Shown here in pieces: positions 1-8,467 of a stretch of 64,000 nt of DNA. Numbering within the stretch: the stretch's first letter is position 1; every line of letters starts with the position of its first letter. The notes under the pieces are model-generated. The model made no database searches, was not told the origin of the DNA, and worked only from the letters and a program-made list of their open reading frames with translations. Source of the stretch: Salinicola socius (lineage in GTDB: Bacteria; Pseudomonadota; Gammaproteobacteria; Pseudomonadales; Halomonadaceae); assembly GCF_001937195.1 (NCBI RefSeq), contig NZ_MSDO01000007.1, forward strand, positions 1-64,000, written 5' to 3'. Made by a program: the position numbers and the translations under genes.

Positions 1-581
1 CGATGGCCATCGAACTCATCGTCGTCGCCCGCAAACTCTGCATAGTAAAAGAGGCCTTCTTCTTCGCAGAGCCGACTGACGAAGTTGAAGTCGCTCTCTC
101 GGTACTGCACGCAGTAGCTGCGGGCGGGATAGTCGCGACGCAGGTCGAAGCGGTAGCGGCCCTTGGCCAGTTCATGGCCGTCGAACACGGCGGTGAGGAC
201 ATCGGCGACGCTGCGATCCTGGAAGATCCGGCTGTCGCGGCCGAGCTTCAGCATGGTGAGCCACGGCACCAGGGTGAGCTGGTAGTAGGTGACGCCGCCA
301 TCCTCGCCCAGCAATGCGGCCTCGCTGACCAGCCCGTGCAGCGGGCGGTAGCTGCCGTCGGCCTGCAGAATCGAGAGCCGGGCCGGCTGGGCCATCAGCG
401 TCTTGAGCTCGATGTCGCCCTGCTGGGAGATGCAGTCGAGGGTGTAGGTGAACGGCTCGCTCACCCGCTCCTCGCCCACCAGCCGATGGGGCAGCAACGA
501 AGCCCCGGCGATCTCCAGCGTCAGCAGCCGCTGGGACTGCGACAGCCCGATATCGAAGGTGTCGAGAAGGTCGTTGAGCAT
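1..581 (-). CDS. vgrG: Type VI secretion tip protein VgrG (N-terminal part, cut by window edge)
   Basis: The minus frame is open from an ATG at 581 to the left edge, giving about 193 residues with no stop. It begins MLNDLLDTF and contains the typical VgrG N-terminal (gp27-like) signatures: a stretch on Phe-Gln-Asp-Arg-Ser-Val and Leu-Thr-Ala-Val-Phe-Asp-Gly-His, then YCVQYRESDFNFVSRLCEEE followed by GLFYYAEF. VgrG trimers form the membrane-puncturing spike of the type VI secretion system and carry effectors. AGGAAA lies just upstream of the ATG. The beta-helical C-terminus and any effector domain lie outside the window, as do other T6SS genes. The family call is secure; which effector it carries cannot be seen. 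Confidence 0.88.
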   Translation of the reverse strand, partial: MLNDLLDTFDIGLSQSQRLLTLEIAGASLLPHRLVGEERVSEPFTYTLDCISQQGDIELKTLMAQPARLSILQADGSYRPLHGLVSEAALLGEDGGVTYYQLTLVPWLTMLKLGRDSRIFQDRSVADVLTAVFDGHELAKGRYRFDLRRDYPARSYCVQYRESDFNFVSRLCEEEGLFYYAEFAGDDDEFDGH

Positions 582-874
582 ACGGCTTTCCTGATCGCGG
601 TGGCCAAGCCGGGCGACGATGGTCAGAGGAAATGTGCAGAGGGATCAGGATAAAGAATCATGCGAGAAATGTTTGTCAGCGGTAAGCAACAAAACGTGTG
701 AGAGATGGGCCAAAAAAACGATGCAATAACGCAAACTTCGGCCAAAAGAAGGGTTATGGAAGAATACCGATAATGCGATAGGCGAATATCCGTCGAGGTT
801 CGCCCATCGCAGCTGTGATCCCAAACGCGAGCGAGGCGTAATCGGGCCTAGCTGGGCCTGAGAAGTATCACGCG

Positions 875-1357
875 TCAGACCACCACCCGGATCGTCATCG
901 GTCGCTCGTCGAGATTGTCCGAGCCGCCGCGGTCGACGACCAGAAACTCGCCTTCATGCTCCAGCACCGAATGGATCGCATGCCAGGTACCGGCGCGATA
1001 GTTGACGCCCTGGCGACCGTCGGTGACGAAGGCACAGATCCTCATCGGATCGATCTCGTCTCCCGGCGGCGCCACCACGACGATGAAGCGCTCCTCGTGC
1101 AGCGGCATGAACGCCTGGCTGCCCAGCGGATGGCGCTCCAGCAGCTCGATCTCCAGCGGCAACGAGACCGGCTGGCTCACGAACACGCTGATCAGCGCTC
1201 GTGATGGCGCGTCCAGAATCTCCACCCGAGCCAGATCGTGATGTCGCTGGGTGCGCCCGTTGTTGATCGGGAAAGCGGCGCTGGTGCGCGCATCGATCAC
1301 GTCCCCGAACGGCGCGAACGCCTCTGCCGTCAGGGGCCGCGCGGTCAATTCCATCAT
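875..1357 (-). CDS. allA: Ureidoglycolate lyase
   Basis: A 160-residue cytosolic protein matching AllA over its full length (the family is about 160-170 aa). AllA splits (S)-ureidoglycolate into glyoxylate and urea, the last step of allantoin degradation. Visible signatures are the N-terminal TAEAFAPFGDVI, the central QAFMPLHEERFIVVVAP and the C-terminal NYRAGTWHAIHSVL, which belong to the cupin-like barrel. Two ATGs lie in tandem at the start (1357 and 1354); a GA-rich stretch precedes them. It stands alone on the minus strand, separated from the other ureide genes by a membrane protein and the hydroxyproline genes, but completes the pathway of allE at 8.5 kb. Confidence 0.9.
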   Translation of the reverse strand: MMELTARPLTAEAFAPFGDVIDARTSAAFPINNGRTQRHHDLARVEILDAPSRALISVFVSQPVSLPLEIELLERHPLGSQAFMPLHEERFIVVVAPPGDEIDPMRICAFVTDGRQGVNYRAGTWHAIHSVLEHEGEFLVVDRGGSDNLDERPMTIRVVV

Positions 1358-1556
1358 TCCGATTTCTCTCGTCGTTGTTGCCGTGGCGTTGCGGTTTTCA
1401 CTCGGTTCGAGCCCATGCCGCCATTGTCTCGGGTCCAGCGCGACTCGTGCCTCCTCTTACAAGATTGGAGTCGCGACAATGATCCAAGAGGGCCATTCTA
1501 TCCACAGGCATCGCGTTGTGATCCGATTGTCGAAAGGCCGTCGCCCGGGAGGCATC

Positions 1557-2117
1557 GTGAGCAATTTTCCCATCATCGCTACCATGCTTTCCATGGTGCT
1601 GGGGCTTTCCGTTACGCGCCTTCTTCTGGGCGCCGTCACGGTATTCCGTATTCGCCGTACCGCGAAGTTGGATTGGGTACCCATTGTGTGGGCCGTCATA
1701 CTGTTCTCGATTCAGCTGGAGTTTTGGTGGGCGATCAATTCGCTCCCTGAAGTCAAAACGACGTTCTCGTTCCCGGCGTTTTTACTGCTCGTCCTGCTGA
1801 CACTGTCGCTATTCGTGGCATCGGCCTTACTACTGCCGAATCGGAGCGAAGACGAGCTATGTGGGCTTCGCATCTACTTTGAGCAGGATGGTCGCTACGC
1901 GCTGCTTTCCCTCTCGACGTATCTCTTCCTCGGGTTTGTCGTCAATATCGCGTTCCTGCAAACGTCTCCCCTTGCTCTTTGGGGCGCCCTGGATCTCCTC
2001 ATGATCGCGCTTCCCATCGGCGCTTTCTTTGCCAGATCGCGCAAGGTCTATTCCGCCATAGCACTGCTCTACATACCGATCAGTGTTATCGATGTCGTCA
2101 TTTCACTGGCGAGCTGA
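1557..2117 (+). CDS. Hypothetical membrane protein with about six transmembrane segments
   Basis: Not recognised. I chose the GTG at 1557 because GGGAGG sits just upstream and the protein then starts directly in a hydrophobic segment (MSNFPIIATMLSMVLGLSV); the frame stays open further upstream to 1251 but that part looks non-coding. The product is about 186 aa with roughly six hydrophobic stretches separated by short charged loops (for example PNRSEDELCG) and no catalytic motif. Base composition is somewhat lower in GC than the flanking catabolic genes. Its place between allA and the NCS1 permease gives no clear functional hint. Confidence 0.6.
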   Translation: MSNFPIIATMLSMVLGLSVTRLLLGAVTVFRIRRTAKLDWVPIVWAVILFSIQLEFWWAINSLPEVKTTFSFPAFLLLVLLTLSLFVASALLLPNRSEDELCGLRIYFEQDGRYALLSLSTYLFLGFVVNIAFLQTSPLALWGALDLLMIALPIGAFFARSRKVYSAIALLYIPISVIDVVISLAS

Positions 2118-2134
2118 CGCGAAACCGAAGCCCG

Positions 2135-2181
2135 TGCCAATACCAGTACCAGTACCAATGCCAATGCCAATGCCAATGCCG
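2135..2181. repeat. Hexanucleotide tandem repeat
   Basis: About eight imperfect 6-bp units, drifting from GTACCA/ATACCA in the left half to ATGCCA in the right half, just after the stop of the membrane protein. It is non-coding. The uniform right half (four ATGCCA units) suggests replication slippage. In the rest of 2118-2613 I see only the two palindromes listed next and no gene. Confidence 0.85.
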
Positions 2182-2256
2182 GGGCAGGAAAATCTCAGGA
2201 TCAATCGAATCGCGGTCGGCCGTTCGTCGACCTCGTAGACACTCTAAATAGCATTC

Positions 2257-2270
2257 TTAGTATACAAAAT
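2257..2270. promoter_or_regulatory. Degenerate GTATAC palindrome, possible GntR-type operator
   Basis: TTAGTATACAAAAT, a weaker version of the TTGTATACAA palindrome found 300 bp downstream. It lies in the non-coding stretch upstream of the NCS1 permease. A GTATAC core can occur by chance; support comes from several similar sites in neighbouring promoter regions. Confidence 0.35.
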
Positions 2271-2557
2271 TTCACTTTCAGCGCAGGCATCACGACGGCT
2301 CGCGTTCCGTCCCGCGGATACTGGGTTCAACCATGCCCCCCAACCGTGCGAGCGTCGTCAATCTGCCCGCCCATCGTGCAATTCCCGCCCTCATGAGAGA
2401 TCGAAAACGAGTTTCGGCGACACGCGATCGATCCTGGTTTTCACCGGCCCTCGCGATCCAGACGCTTGATGAATGCCCTAATTATCCACGCGCGACGGAT
2501 TCCAGTACCACAACGACGACCTTCTACCATTCGTGGATGGCAGACATGGCACGCATC

Positions 2558-2567
2558 TTGTATACAA
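2558..2567. promoter_or_regulatory. TTGTATACAA palindrome, likely GntR/FCD operator upstream of the permease
   Basis: A perfect 10-bp palindrome TTGTATACAA centred about 50 bp upstream of the permease ATG. Short palindromes of this sort are typical FadR/FCD-family operators, and two FCD regulators are encoded nearby (6435 and 16050). Variants occur before the gntR at 6435, in the puuE/racemase divergent region, before the gntR at 16050, between uraH and uraD, and before the TRAP genes. Which regulator binds is inferred. Confidence 0.55.
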
Positions 2568-2613
2568 AAAATGGAATCACAATCACAAGACGGCCCCGCG
2601 GAGGGCACACGCC

Positions 2614-4041
2614 ATGTCGCAGCATCCTCCCGGCTACAGCGATCGGCTCTACAACGCCGACCTGGCGCCAACCACGCAGAACTGGAACTGGTACAACATC
2701 CTCGCTTTCTGGCTCTCCGACGTCCACAGCGTCGGCGGCTACGTGGTCGCCGCCAGCCTGTTCGCGCTCGGCCTGGCGGGCTGGCAGGTGCTGATTTCGC
2801 TACTGGTGGGTATCTGCATCGTGCAGATCTTCGCCAACCTGATGGCCAGACCGAGTCAGAAAGCCGCAGTGCCGTTCCCGGTGATCTGTCGGCTCTCGTT
2901 CGGTGTACTGGGCGCCAACATTCCGGCGATGATTCGCGGCCTGATCGCGGTGGTGTGGTACGGCATTCAGACGTTTCTCGCCTCCAACGCCCTGACCATC
3001 GTGATCCTGCGGCTGTTCCCCGGCATGGAATCGCTGGCCGGACCCAGCTTCCTGGGGCTCTCCTACCTGGGCTGGATCAGCTTCATGCTGCTGTGGTGTC
3101 TGCAGGCGATCGTATTCTGGCGCGGCATGGATTCGATCCGGCGCTTCATCGACTGGAGCGGCCCGGCGGTCTATCTGGTGATGTTCGCGCTGGCGGCCTG
3201 GCTGGTGTGGCAGGCGGGCTGGGCCAACATCAGCTTCACCCTGAGCGATATCCAGCTCTCCCCCGGCGAACAGCTGTGGCAGATGGTGATCGCCGCCGCC
3301 ATCGTCGCCGGCTACTTCGCCGGCCCGACGCTCAACTTCGGCGACTTCACCCGCTACGCGCGCACCTTCGACGACGTCAAGCGCGGCAACTTCTGGGGCC
3401 TGCCGGTCAACTTCCTGGTGTTCTCGGCGACCACGGTGATGATGGTCTCGGCGACGCTTCCGGTCTTCGGCGAAATGATCGACGACCCCATCGAGACCGT
3501 CTCGCGCCTCGACAACACCTTTATCGCCGTCCTGGGCGCCGCCACCTTCGTGACGACGACGATCGGCATCAACATCGTCGCCAACTTCGTCGCCCCGGCG
3601 TTCGACTTCTCCAACATGGCGCCGAGCAGGATCAGCTTTCGCACCGGCGGCTTCATCGCCGCCGTCGGCTCGATCTTCCTGACCCCGTGGAACCTGTTCA
3701 GCAATCCGGAGATCATCCACTACACCGTCGATCTTCTCGCGGCGGCCATCGGCCCGCTCTACGGCATCCTGATCATGGACTACTACCGCATCCGCCGCGG
3801 GCATATCGATGTCGATGCCCTGTTCAGCGTCGATCCCGACGGCCCCTACTGGTATCGCAACGGCTTCAATCCGGCGGCGGTGAAGGCGGTGGTCGCCGCA
3901 TCGCTGATCGGCATCGTGATCAACTTCCTGCCGCTGGGCGATCTCGGCCACTTCTCGGTCTTCATCGGCGGCGCGCTCGGCGCGACCTTCTACTCGATGG
4001 CGATGCGCCGCGCCACCGCCGCAGCGGCCGTGGCGTCTTGA
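2614..4041 (+). CDS. NCS1-family nucleobase/allantoin:cation symporter
   Basis: A 475-residue inner-membrane protein with about 12 hydrophobic segments, typical of the nucleobase:cation symporter-1 family (Mhp1, PucI, allantoin permeases). Signatures are NWNWYNILAFWLSDVHSVGG near the N-terminus, PFPVICRLSFGVLGANIPA, and the central FAGPTLNFGDFTRYAR. The ATG at 2614 is preceded by GGAGGGC at 2599-2605; the open frame extends upstream without support. The purine genes around it suggest uptake of allantoin or a nucleobase, but NCS1 members cannot be told apart reliably by eye. It follows the TTGTATACAA palindrome and ends in a strong terminator, so it is probably a single-gene unit. Confidence 0.85.
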   Translation: MSQHPPGYSDRLYNADLAPTTQNWNWYNILAFWLSDVHSVGGYVVAASLFALGLAGWQVLISLLVGICIVQIFANLMARPSQKAAVPFPVICRLSFGVLGANIPAMIRGLIAVVWYGIQTFLASNALTIVILRLFPGMESLAGPSFLGLSYLGWISFMLLWCLQAIVFWRGMDSIRRFIDWSGPAVYLVMFALAAWLVWQAGWANISFTLSDIQLSPGEQLWQMVIAAAIVAGYFAGPTLNFGDFTRYARTFDDVKRGNFWGLPVNFLVFSATTVMMVSATLPVFGEMIDDPIETVSRLDNTFIAVLGAATFVTTTIGINIVANFVAPAFDFSNMAPSRISFRTGGFIAAVGSIFLTPWNLFSNPEIIHYTVDLLAAAIGPLYGILIMDYYRIRRGHIDVDALFSVDPDGPYWYRNGFNPAAVKAVVAASLIGIVINFLPLGDLGHFSVFIGGALGATFYSMAMRRATAAAAVAS

Positions 4042-4128
4042 TTCCAAGACCATGCTCTCCGTGAACGCTTCACGAGCTCGTCAAGCGCTTCATGGCCTCA
4101 TTGAATATCTCGACGTTCTCTCCCTCTT

Positions 4129-4155
4129 GCCGGCGCCTTCGACGCCGGCTTTTTT
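4129..4155 (+). terminator. Rho-independent terminator after the NCS1 permease
   Basis: Perfect 7-bp stem GCCGGCG (4129-4135) / CGCCGGC (4143-4149), a 7-nt loop, then six T's (4150-4155). Confidence 0.85.
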
Positions 4156-4201
4156 CCTTTTTCCGTTGCCGCACGGTATGGCTTCACATTGCGCCACGAA
4201 G

Positions 4202-4220
4202 ATTGTATAAAATCTACAAT
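4202..4220. promoter_or_regulatory. Inverted repeat ATTGTA-N7-TACAAT upstream of the hydroxyproline epimerase
   Basis: ATTGTATAAAATCTACAAT. The half-sites equal those of the TTGTATACAA motif but are spread by a 7-bp spacer. It lies about 70 bp upstream of the epimerase ATG. It could be the operator of the GntR regulator at 6435; the AT-rich centre could also be part of the promoter. Confidence 0.45.
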
Positions 4221-4290
4221 ATTGGAAGATTCACACGTTCGACGCCCGCCGGACGTTTCGCAGGTTCGCTCAGATCAGGGGACAATCAGC

Positions 4291-5247
4291 ATGAAGCGCA
4301 TCCACGTCATCGATTCCCACACCGGTGGAGAGCCGACGCGCCTGGTCATGGACGGCTTTCCGACCTTGCCGGGAGACACCCTGGTCGAGAAGCGCGACGC
4401 GCTGCGGGGCACTCACGATCACTGGCGGCGCGCCTGCCTGCTGGAGCCACGCGGCAATGACGTACTGGTCGGCGCGCTCTACTGCGCACCGGTTACGCCA
4501 GGCGCGACCTGCGGCGTGATCTTCTTCAACAACTCGGGCTATCTGGGCATGTGCGGCCACGGCACGATCGGCCTGGTCGCATCGCTGCATCATCTCGGGA
4601 TGATCCAGCCCGGCGAACACAAGATCGACACCACCGTCGGTCCGGTCAGCGCCACGCTGCACCAGGACGGCACGGTGACGGTGCGCAACGTACCCGCCTA
4701 TCGCTATCGCCAGCGCGTGCCGGTGGAGGTGCCGGGCTACGGCGTGGTGCATGGCGATATCGCCTGGGGCGGCAACTGGTTCTTTCTGGTCGGCGAGCAT
4801 GATCAGACGGTGACCCTGGCCAACGAGGAGGCGCTGACGGCCTTTACCTGGGCGAGCCGCCAGGCCCTGGACACACAGGCGATCACCGGTGAAAACGGCG
4901 GCCACATCGATCATGTCGAGCTGTTCGCCGACGACGCTGGCACGGAAAACCCGGCCGATAGCCGCAACTTCGTGCTCTGCCCCGGCAAGGCCTACGACCG
5001 CTCCCCCTGTGGCACCGGCACCAGCGCCAAGCTGGCCTGTCTCGCCGCCGACGGCAAGCTGGCGCCCGGCGAAACCTGGGTCCAGGCCAGCATCACCGGC
5101 AGCCGCTTCGAGGGACGCTATGCATGGGAAGACCAGGCGCAGGGCAGGGTGCGCCCGTTCATTACCGGCAGCGCCTGCATGACCGCCGATACCACCTTGC
5201 TGATCGATGAAAGCGATCCGTTTGCCTGGGGCATCACCGCGTCATAG
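4291..5247 (+). CDS. 4-hydroxyproline 2-epimerase (proline racemase family)
   Basis: A 318-aa cytosolic protein that interconverts trans-4-hydroxy-L-proline and cis-4-hydroxy-D-proline, the entry step of bacterial hydroxyproline degradation. It keeps both catalytic cysteines of the family: MCGHG with Cys88 and SPCGTG with Cys240. The N-terminal [13 protein letters not shown] is also characteristic. The ATG at 4291 begins right at the conserved core; the frame extends upstream but crosses the promoter palindrome. Downstream are the DapA-like deaminase, a GntR regulator and a D-amino-acid dehydrogenase, which is the classic lhp gene set. This context argues for hydroxyproline epimerase rather than proline racemase or trans-3-hydroxyproline dehydratase. 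Confidence 0.9.
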   Translation: MKRIHVIDSHTGGEPTRLVMDGFPTLPGDTLVEKRDALRGTHDHWRRACLLEPRGNDVLVGALYCAPVTPGATCGVIFFNNSGYLGMCGHGTIGLVASLHHLGMIQPGEHKIDTTVGPVSATLHQDGTVTVRNVPAYRYRQRVPVEVPGYGVVHGDIAWGGNWFFLVGEHDQTVTLANEEALTAFTWASRQALDTQAITGENGGHIDHVELFADDAGTENPADSRNFVLCPGKAYDRSPCGTGTSAKLACLAADGKLAPGETWVQASITGSRFEGRYAWEDQAQGRVRPFITGSACMTADTTLLIDESDPFAWGITAS

Positions 5248-5256
5248 CCGTTCGAT

Positions 5257-5323
5257 AAGTCATTTCCGAAAGTTCATTTCCGAAAGTTCATTCCCGAAAA
5301 GCCATTCCGAAAGACATTCACGG
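5257..5323. repeat. Five degenerate 13-14 bp tandem repeats between epimerase and deaminase
   Basis: Units start at 5257, 5270, 5284, 5298 and 5311 with consensus near AAGTTCATTTCCGA. They fill the spacer just upstream of the deaminase ribosome-binding region (CCAGAGGACAACC). No protein function is apparent. Confidence 0.85.
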
Positions 5324-5339
5324 ATTCCAGAGGACAACC

Positions 5340-6287
5340 ATGAACGACTCCATCTTTACCGGCTGCATTCCCGCCCTGATGACCCCCTGCACCGCCGACC
5401 GCACGCCCGACTACGACGCGCTGGTCGCCAAGGGTCGCGAGCTGGTCGATCTCGGCATGCGCGCGGTGGTCTACTGCGGTTCGATGGGCGACTGGCCCTT
5501 GCTGAGCGAGGCCGAGCGCCAGGAAGGCGTGGCGCGACTTGTCGCCGCCGGCGTGCCGGTAATCGTCGGTACCGGCGCGGTCAACTCGAAGGAAGCCGTC
5601 TCCCACGCCGCGCATGCGGCCAGGGTCGGCGCCCAGGGGCTGATGGTCATTCCTCGCGTGCTCTCCCGCGGTACCGCGCCCGCGGCGCAGAAGGCGCACT
5701 TCTCGGCGATTCTGAAAGCCGCCCCCGAGCTGCCGGCGGTGATCTACAACAGCCCCTATTACGGCTTTGCCACCCGCGCCGAGCTGTTCTTCGCGCTGCG
5801 TCGCGAGCACCCGAACCTGATCGGGTTCAAGGAGTTCGGCGGTGCAGACGACCTGCGCTACGCGGCCGAGCACATCACTTCTCAGGATGACGGGGTCAGC
5901 CTGATGGTGGGTGTCGATACCCAGGTGTTCCACGGTTTCGTCAACTGCAACGCCACCGGCGCCATCACCGGGGTCGGCAATGCGCTGCCGCGGGAGGTGC
6001 TGCAGCTGGTCGCGCTGAGCCAGAAAGCCGCCAAGGGCGATCCCCAAGCCCGGCGCCTGGCCCAGGAGCTGGAGTCCGCGCTGGCGGTGCTTTCCTCCTT
6101 CGATGAAGGCGTGGATCTGGTGCTCTACTACAAGCAGCTGATGGTGCTCAACGGCGACAGCGCCTACGAACGCCACTTCAACGAGAGCGACGTCCTGAGC
6201 GATGCGCAGCGCCGCTACGTCGACACCCAGTACGCGCTGTTCCGAGAGTGGTACGCGCAGTGGTCGGCGCAGCTCGACGCGGCGTGA
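5340..6287 (+). CDS. DapA-family lyase, probable 1-pyrroline-4-hydroxy-2-carboxylate deaminase
   Basis: A 315-aa (beta/alpha)8-barrel protein of the dihydrodipicolinate synthase/N-acetylneuraminate lyase superfamily. The Schiff-base lysine is Lys164 in GFKEFGG, and the conserved tyrosine is Tyr136 in VIYNSPYYG. In hydroxyproline clusters this family converts 1-pyrroline-4-hydroxy-2-carboxylate to 2-oxoglutarate semialdehyde and ammonia. It follows the epimerase on the same strand and precedes the GntR regulator and D-amino-acid dehydrogenase, which supports that role. A true DapA is less likely because of the context. The spacers on both sides are made of different 14-bp tandem repeats. Confidence 0.82.
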   Translation: MNDSIFTGCIPALMTPCTADRTPDYDALVAKGRELVDLGMRAVVYCGSMGDWPLLSEAERQEGVARLVAAGVPVIVGTGAVNSKEAVSHAAHAARVGAQGLMVIPRVLSRGTAPAAQKAHFSAILKAAPELPAVIYNSPYYGFATRAELFFALRREHPNLIGFKEFGGADDLRYAAEHITSQDDGVSLMVGVDTQVFHGFVNCNATGAITGVGNALPREVLQLVALSQKAAKGDPQARRLAQELESALAVLSSFDEGVDLVLYYKQLMVLNGDSAYERHFNESDVLSDAQRRYVDTQYALFREWYAQWSAQLDAA

Positions 6288-6288
6288 G

Positions 6289-6358
6289 CCGGTCTTTCCA
6301 CACCGGTCTTGCCATACCGATCTTGCAACGCTGATCTTGCAGAGCTGATCTCGAAGAA
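6289..6358. repeat. Five degenerate 14-bp tandem repeats after the deaminase
   Basis: Exact 14-bp period with units at 6289, 6303, 6317, 6331 and 6345, consensus CCGATCTTGCAACA. It begins one base after the deaminase stop codon. It is unrelated in sequence to the repeat block upstream of the same gene. Confidence 0.88.
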
Positions 6359-6393
6359 AGCACGGGCCTGAAAAGTCGGCGGGAGCCATAGGG

Positions 6394-6405
6394 ATTGCAT
6401 ACAAT
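6394..6405. promoter_or_regulatory. ATTGCATACAAT palindrome upstream of gntR, probable autoregulatory operator
   Basis: A 12-bp near-palindrome, one base away from ATTGTATACAAT, centred about 35 bp upstream of the GntR start. FCD regulators commonly bind their own promoters. Confidence 0.55.
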
Positions 6406-6434
6406 ATCCAGATTCTGCGACACGACGAGACTTC

Positions 6435-7097
6435 ATGGCGACTTTCAAGACCCGAGCCCAGTACGTAGCGGACGATCTGCGCGAACGCATTCTCGGCGGC
6501 GAGTTCAAGGGCGGCTCACAGCTGCGTCAGGATGCGCTGGCCAAGGATTACGAGGTCAGCAGAATCCCCGTCCGTGAGGCACTGCTGACCCTGGAATCCG
6601 AGGGACTGGTGGAATTTCACGCCCATCGTGGCGCTTTCACCACCGAGCTCTCGGTGGCGGCGATTCGCGAGCTTTTCGATCTGCGCGTACTGCTCGAGAC
6701 CTACGTGCTGCGCCACGCGATCCCCAATCTGACAGCGGCGGATCTCGATCACGCCGCGAGCATTCTCCGTCAGTATGATGCGGCGCTCGATTCCGGCAGC
6801 CAGATCGACAACTGGAGCGACTACAACTTCGCGTTTCATCACGCCCTGTACGCGCCCTCCGGGCTGCCCGAGACGCTGGCCATGATCGGTCAGTTGAATA
6901 CCAAGTCCGGGCGTTATATCCGCATGCAGCTGGTCTACACCCGCGAGATCGAGAAGGCGGAAGTCGAGCATCGCCAGCTTCTGGAGCTGGCCCGCCAGGG
7001 CGATGTCGACAGAACCTGCCAGTTGCTGGAAACCCACATCAAGGACGCCGCGGAAGGTATCGCGGCGGTGCTGGAAAAGAGTCTGCGCAGCGCGTGA
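6435..7097 (+). CDS. GntR-family (FadR/FCD) transcriptional regulator of the hydroxyproline cluster
   Basis: 220 aa. The N-terminal winged helix-turn-helix covers about residues 8-70 (LRERILGGEFKGGSQLR, then SRIPVREALLTLESEGLV). An all-helical FCD ligand-binding domain follows to about residue 205 and includes the histidines of FHHALY and LLETHIKD that bind metal in this family. It lies between the deaminase and the D-amino-acid dehydrogenase on the same strand. A probable operator overlaps its own promoter and a related site precedes the epimerase, so it is likely the local regulator responding to hydroxyproline or a breakdown product. The ligand is inferred. Confidence 0.88.
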   Translation: MATFKTRAQYVADDLRERILGGEFKGGSQLRQDALAKDYEVSRIPVREALLTLESEGLVEFHAHRGAFTTELSVAAIRELFDLRVLLETYVLRHAIPNLTAADLDHAASILRQYDAALDSGSQIDNWSDYNFAFHHALYAPSGLPETLAMIGQLNTKSGRYIRMQLVYTREIEKAEVEHRQLLELARQGDVDRTCQLLETHIKDAAEGIAAVLEKSLRSA

Positions 7098-7137
7098 GCG
7101 CTGCCCGCCCCCCATCGATCTGGTCGTGAGGTAGCGC

Positions 7138-8451
7138 ATGTCGGACCCATCTCATCCTGTTCCGCCCGAGACAGAGAGCAATGCCGACATCATCATTGTC
7201 GGGGCCGGTCTCGTCGGTGTCACCAGCGCCCTGGCACTGGCGCGCCGGGGCCACCGCGTGCTGGTGCTGGACAAACAGGAGCCGGGACGTGGCGCTTCCT
7301 ACGGTAACGCCGGACACATGGCAACGGAGCAGGTCTTCCCGATCGCCGATGCCTCGATTCTCCGGTCTCTGCCCGGCATGCTGATGGATCCGATGGGCCC
7401 GCTGCGGCTGGACTGGAAATACCTGCCCCGCGCGCTGCCGTGGCTGACCCGGCTGGTGCTGAACCTGCGCCCGACGCCTTTCCGCCAAAGCGTTGCCGGT
7501 ATCCGCGCCCTCAACGAGCGCAGTCTGGCGGCGTGGCAACGCCTGCTGGCATCGGTCGACAGCAGCCACCTGCTGAAGGCCGACGGCTCGCTGCTGGTCT
7601 ACGAGAAGCCGGAGTCGCACTCGAAGCTCGAAGCGCTCGAGTCGCGCATGCGAGAACAACAGGTGCCGGTCGAGCTTTGGGATAGGGAAGCGATCCAACG
7701 CGCGGCGCCGCAGCTCTCGGACGCGCTGCTGGGCGGGCTGTTCTTTCCCGCCACGGGCCACGTGCTGGATCCGTGGCGGGTGGTCACGACGCTGGTGGAA
7801 GCCGCCCGGCACGAAGGCGTTCGTTTCGAGCAGGAAACCGTGCAGTCGACTCGGTTGACCGCGAAAGGCGCCGCCGTGACGACCCATGCCGGCGAACGCG
7901 AGGCCGGGCAGATGCTCGTCGCCTGTGGCGCCCATTCGGCAGATCTGACCGCCCAGCTCACCGGCAAGCGCGTGCCGCTGGATACCGAGCGCGGCTATCA
8001 CCTGATGCTGCCCCGCGAGTCCGACCGCCTGCCCTTCGCGGTCACATCATTGGAGCGCCGCTTCATCATGACGCCGATGGAAACCGGCCTGAGGCTCGCT
8101 GGCACCGTGGAGTTCGCGGGACTGGAGGCACCGCCCAACATGGGGCGAGCGTGGCAGTTGCATCGCCTGAGCCGGGGCCTGTTCAAGGCCGATCTCGATG
8201 CCGAGGGGGCGACGCCGTGGATGGGCTTTCGCCCGTCGCTGCCGGACTCGCTGCCGATCATCGATCGCGTGTGCGACGGCCGCGTGCTGCTGGCGTTCGG
8301 CCACCACCACCTGGGGCTGACCCAGTCGGCGATCACCGCCGAGCTGATCGCCGAGCTGGCCGGCCCAGGCGAACACGCCGCGACCGTCACGCCGCCCTAC
8401 CGCGACGACCTGCCGTCGCTTGAGCCCTATCGGCTTTCCCGCTTTGGCTGA
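7138..8451 (+). CDS. FAD-dependent D-amino-acid dehydrogenase, probable D-hydroxyproline dehydrogenase
   Basis: 437 aa, DadA-like DAO superfamily. The FAD-binding Rossmann motif is at residues 22-27 (IIVGAGLVGVTSA), followed by an acidic end of the second strand (VLVLDK). The C-terminal FAD-contact region has GFRPSLPDSLPIID and GHHHLGLTQS. In hydroxyproline degraders this enzyme oxidises cis-4-hydroxy-D-proline to 1-pyrroline-4-hydroxy-2-carboxylate, passing electrons to the respiratory chain. It starts 40 bp after the GntR gene. It ends 16 bp before the convergent stop of allE. A general D-amino-acid specificity is possible. Confidence 0.85.
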   Translation: MSDPSHPVPPETESNADIIIVGAGLVGVTSALALARRGHRVLVLDKQEPGRGASYGNAGHMATEQVFPIADASILRSLPGMLMDPMGPLRLDWKYLPRALPWLTRLVLNLRPTPFRQSVAGIRALNERSLAAWQRLLASVDSSHLLKADGSLLVYEKPESHSKLEALESRMREQQVPVELWDREAIQRAAPQLSDALLGGLFFPATGHVLDPWRVVTTLVEAARHEGVRFEQETVQSTRLTAKGAAVTTHAGEREAGQMLVACGAHSADLTAQLTGKRVPLDTERGYHLMLPRESDRLPFAVTSLERRFIMTPMETGLRLAGTVEFAGLEAPPNMGRAWQLHRLSRGLFKADLDAEGATPWMGFRPSLPDSLPIIDRVCDGRVLLAFGHHHLGLTQSAITAELIAELAGPGEHAATVTPPYRDDLPSLEPYRLSRFG

Positions 8452-8467
8452 ACAGCGTTGATCGCCG

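Noticed and set aside
3-653. 216-codon plus-strand frame at the left edge
   Set aside because: The minus strand encodes clear VgrG sequence here; the plus frame is its shadow.
2135-2181. Possible CRISPR-like array
   Set aside because: Units are 6 bp without spacers, so it is a microsatellite.
2466-4064. 532-codon plus-strand frame and 417-codon minus-strand frame over the NCS1 permease
   Set aside because: Arg/Gly/His-rich translations without hydrophobic segments. They are shadows of the permease in high-GC DNA.
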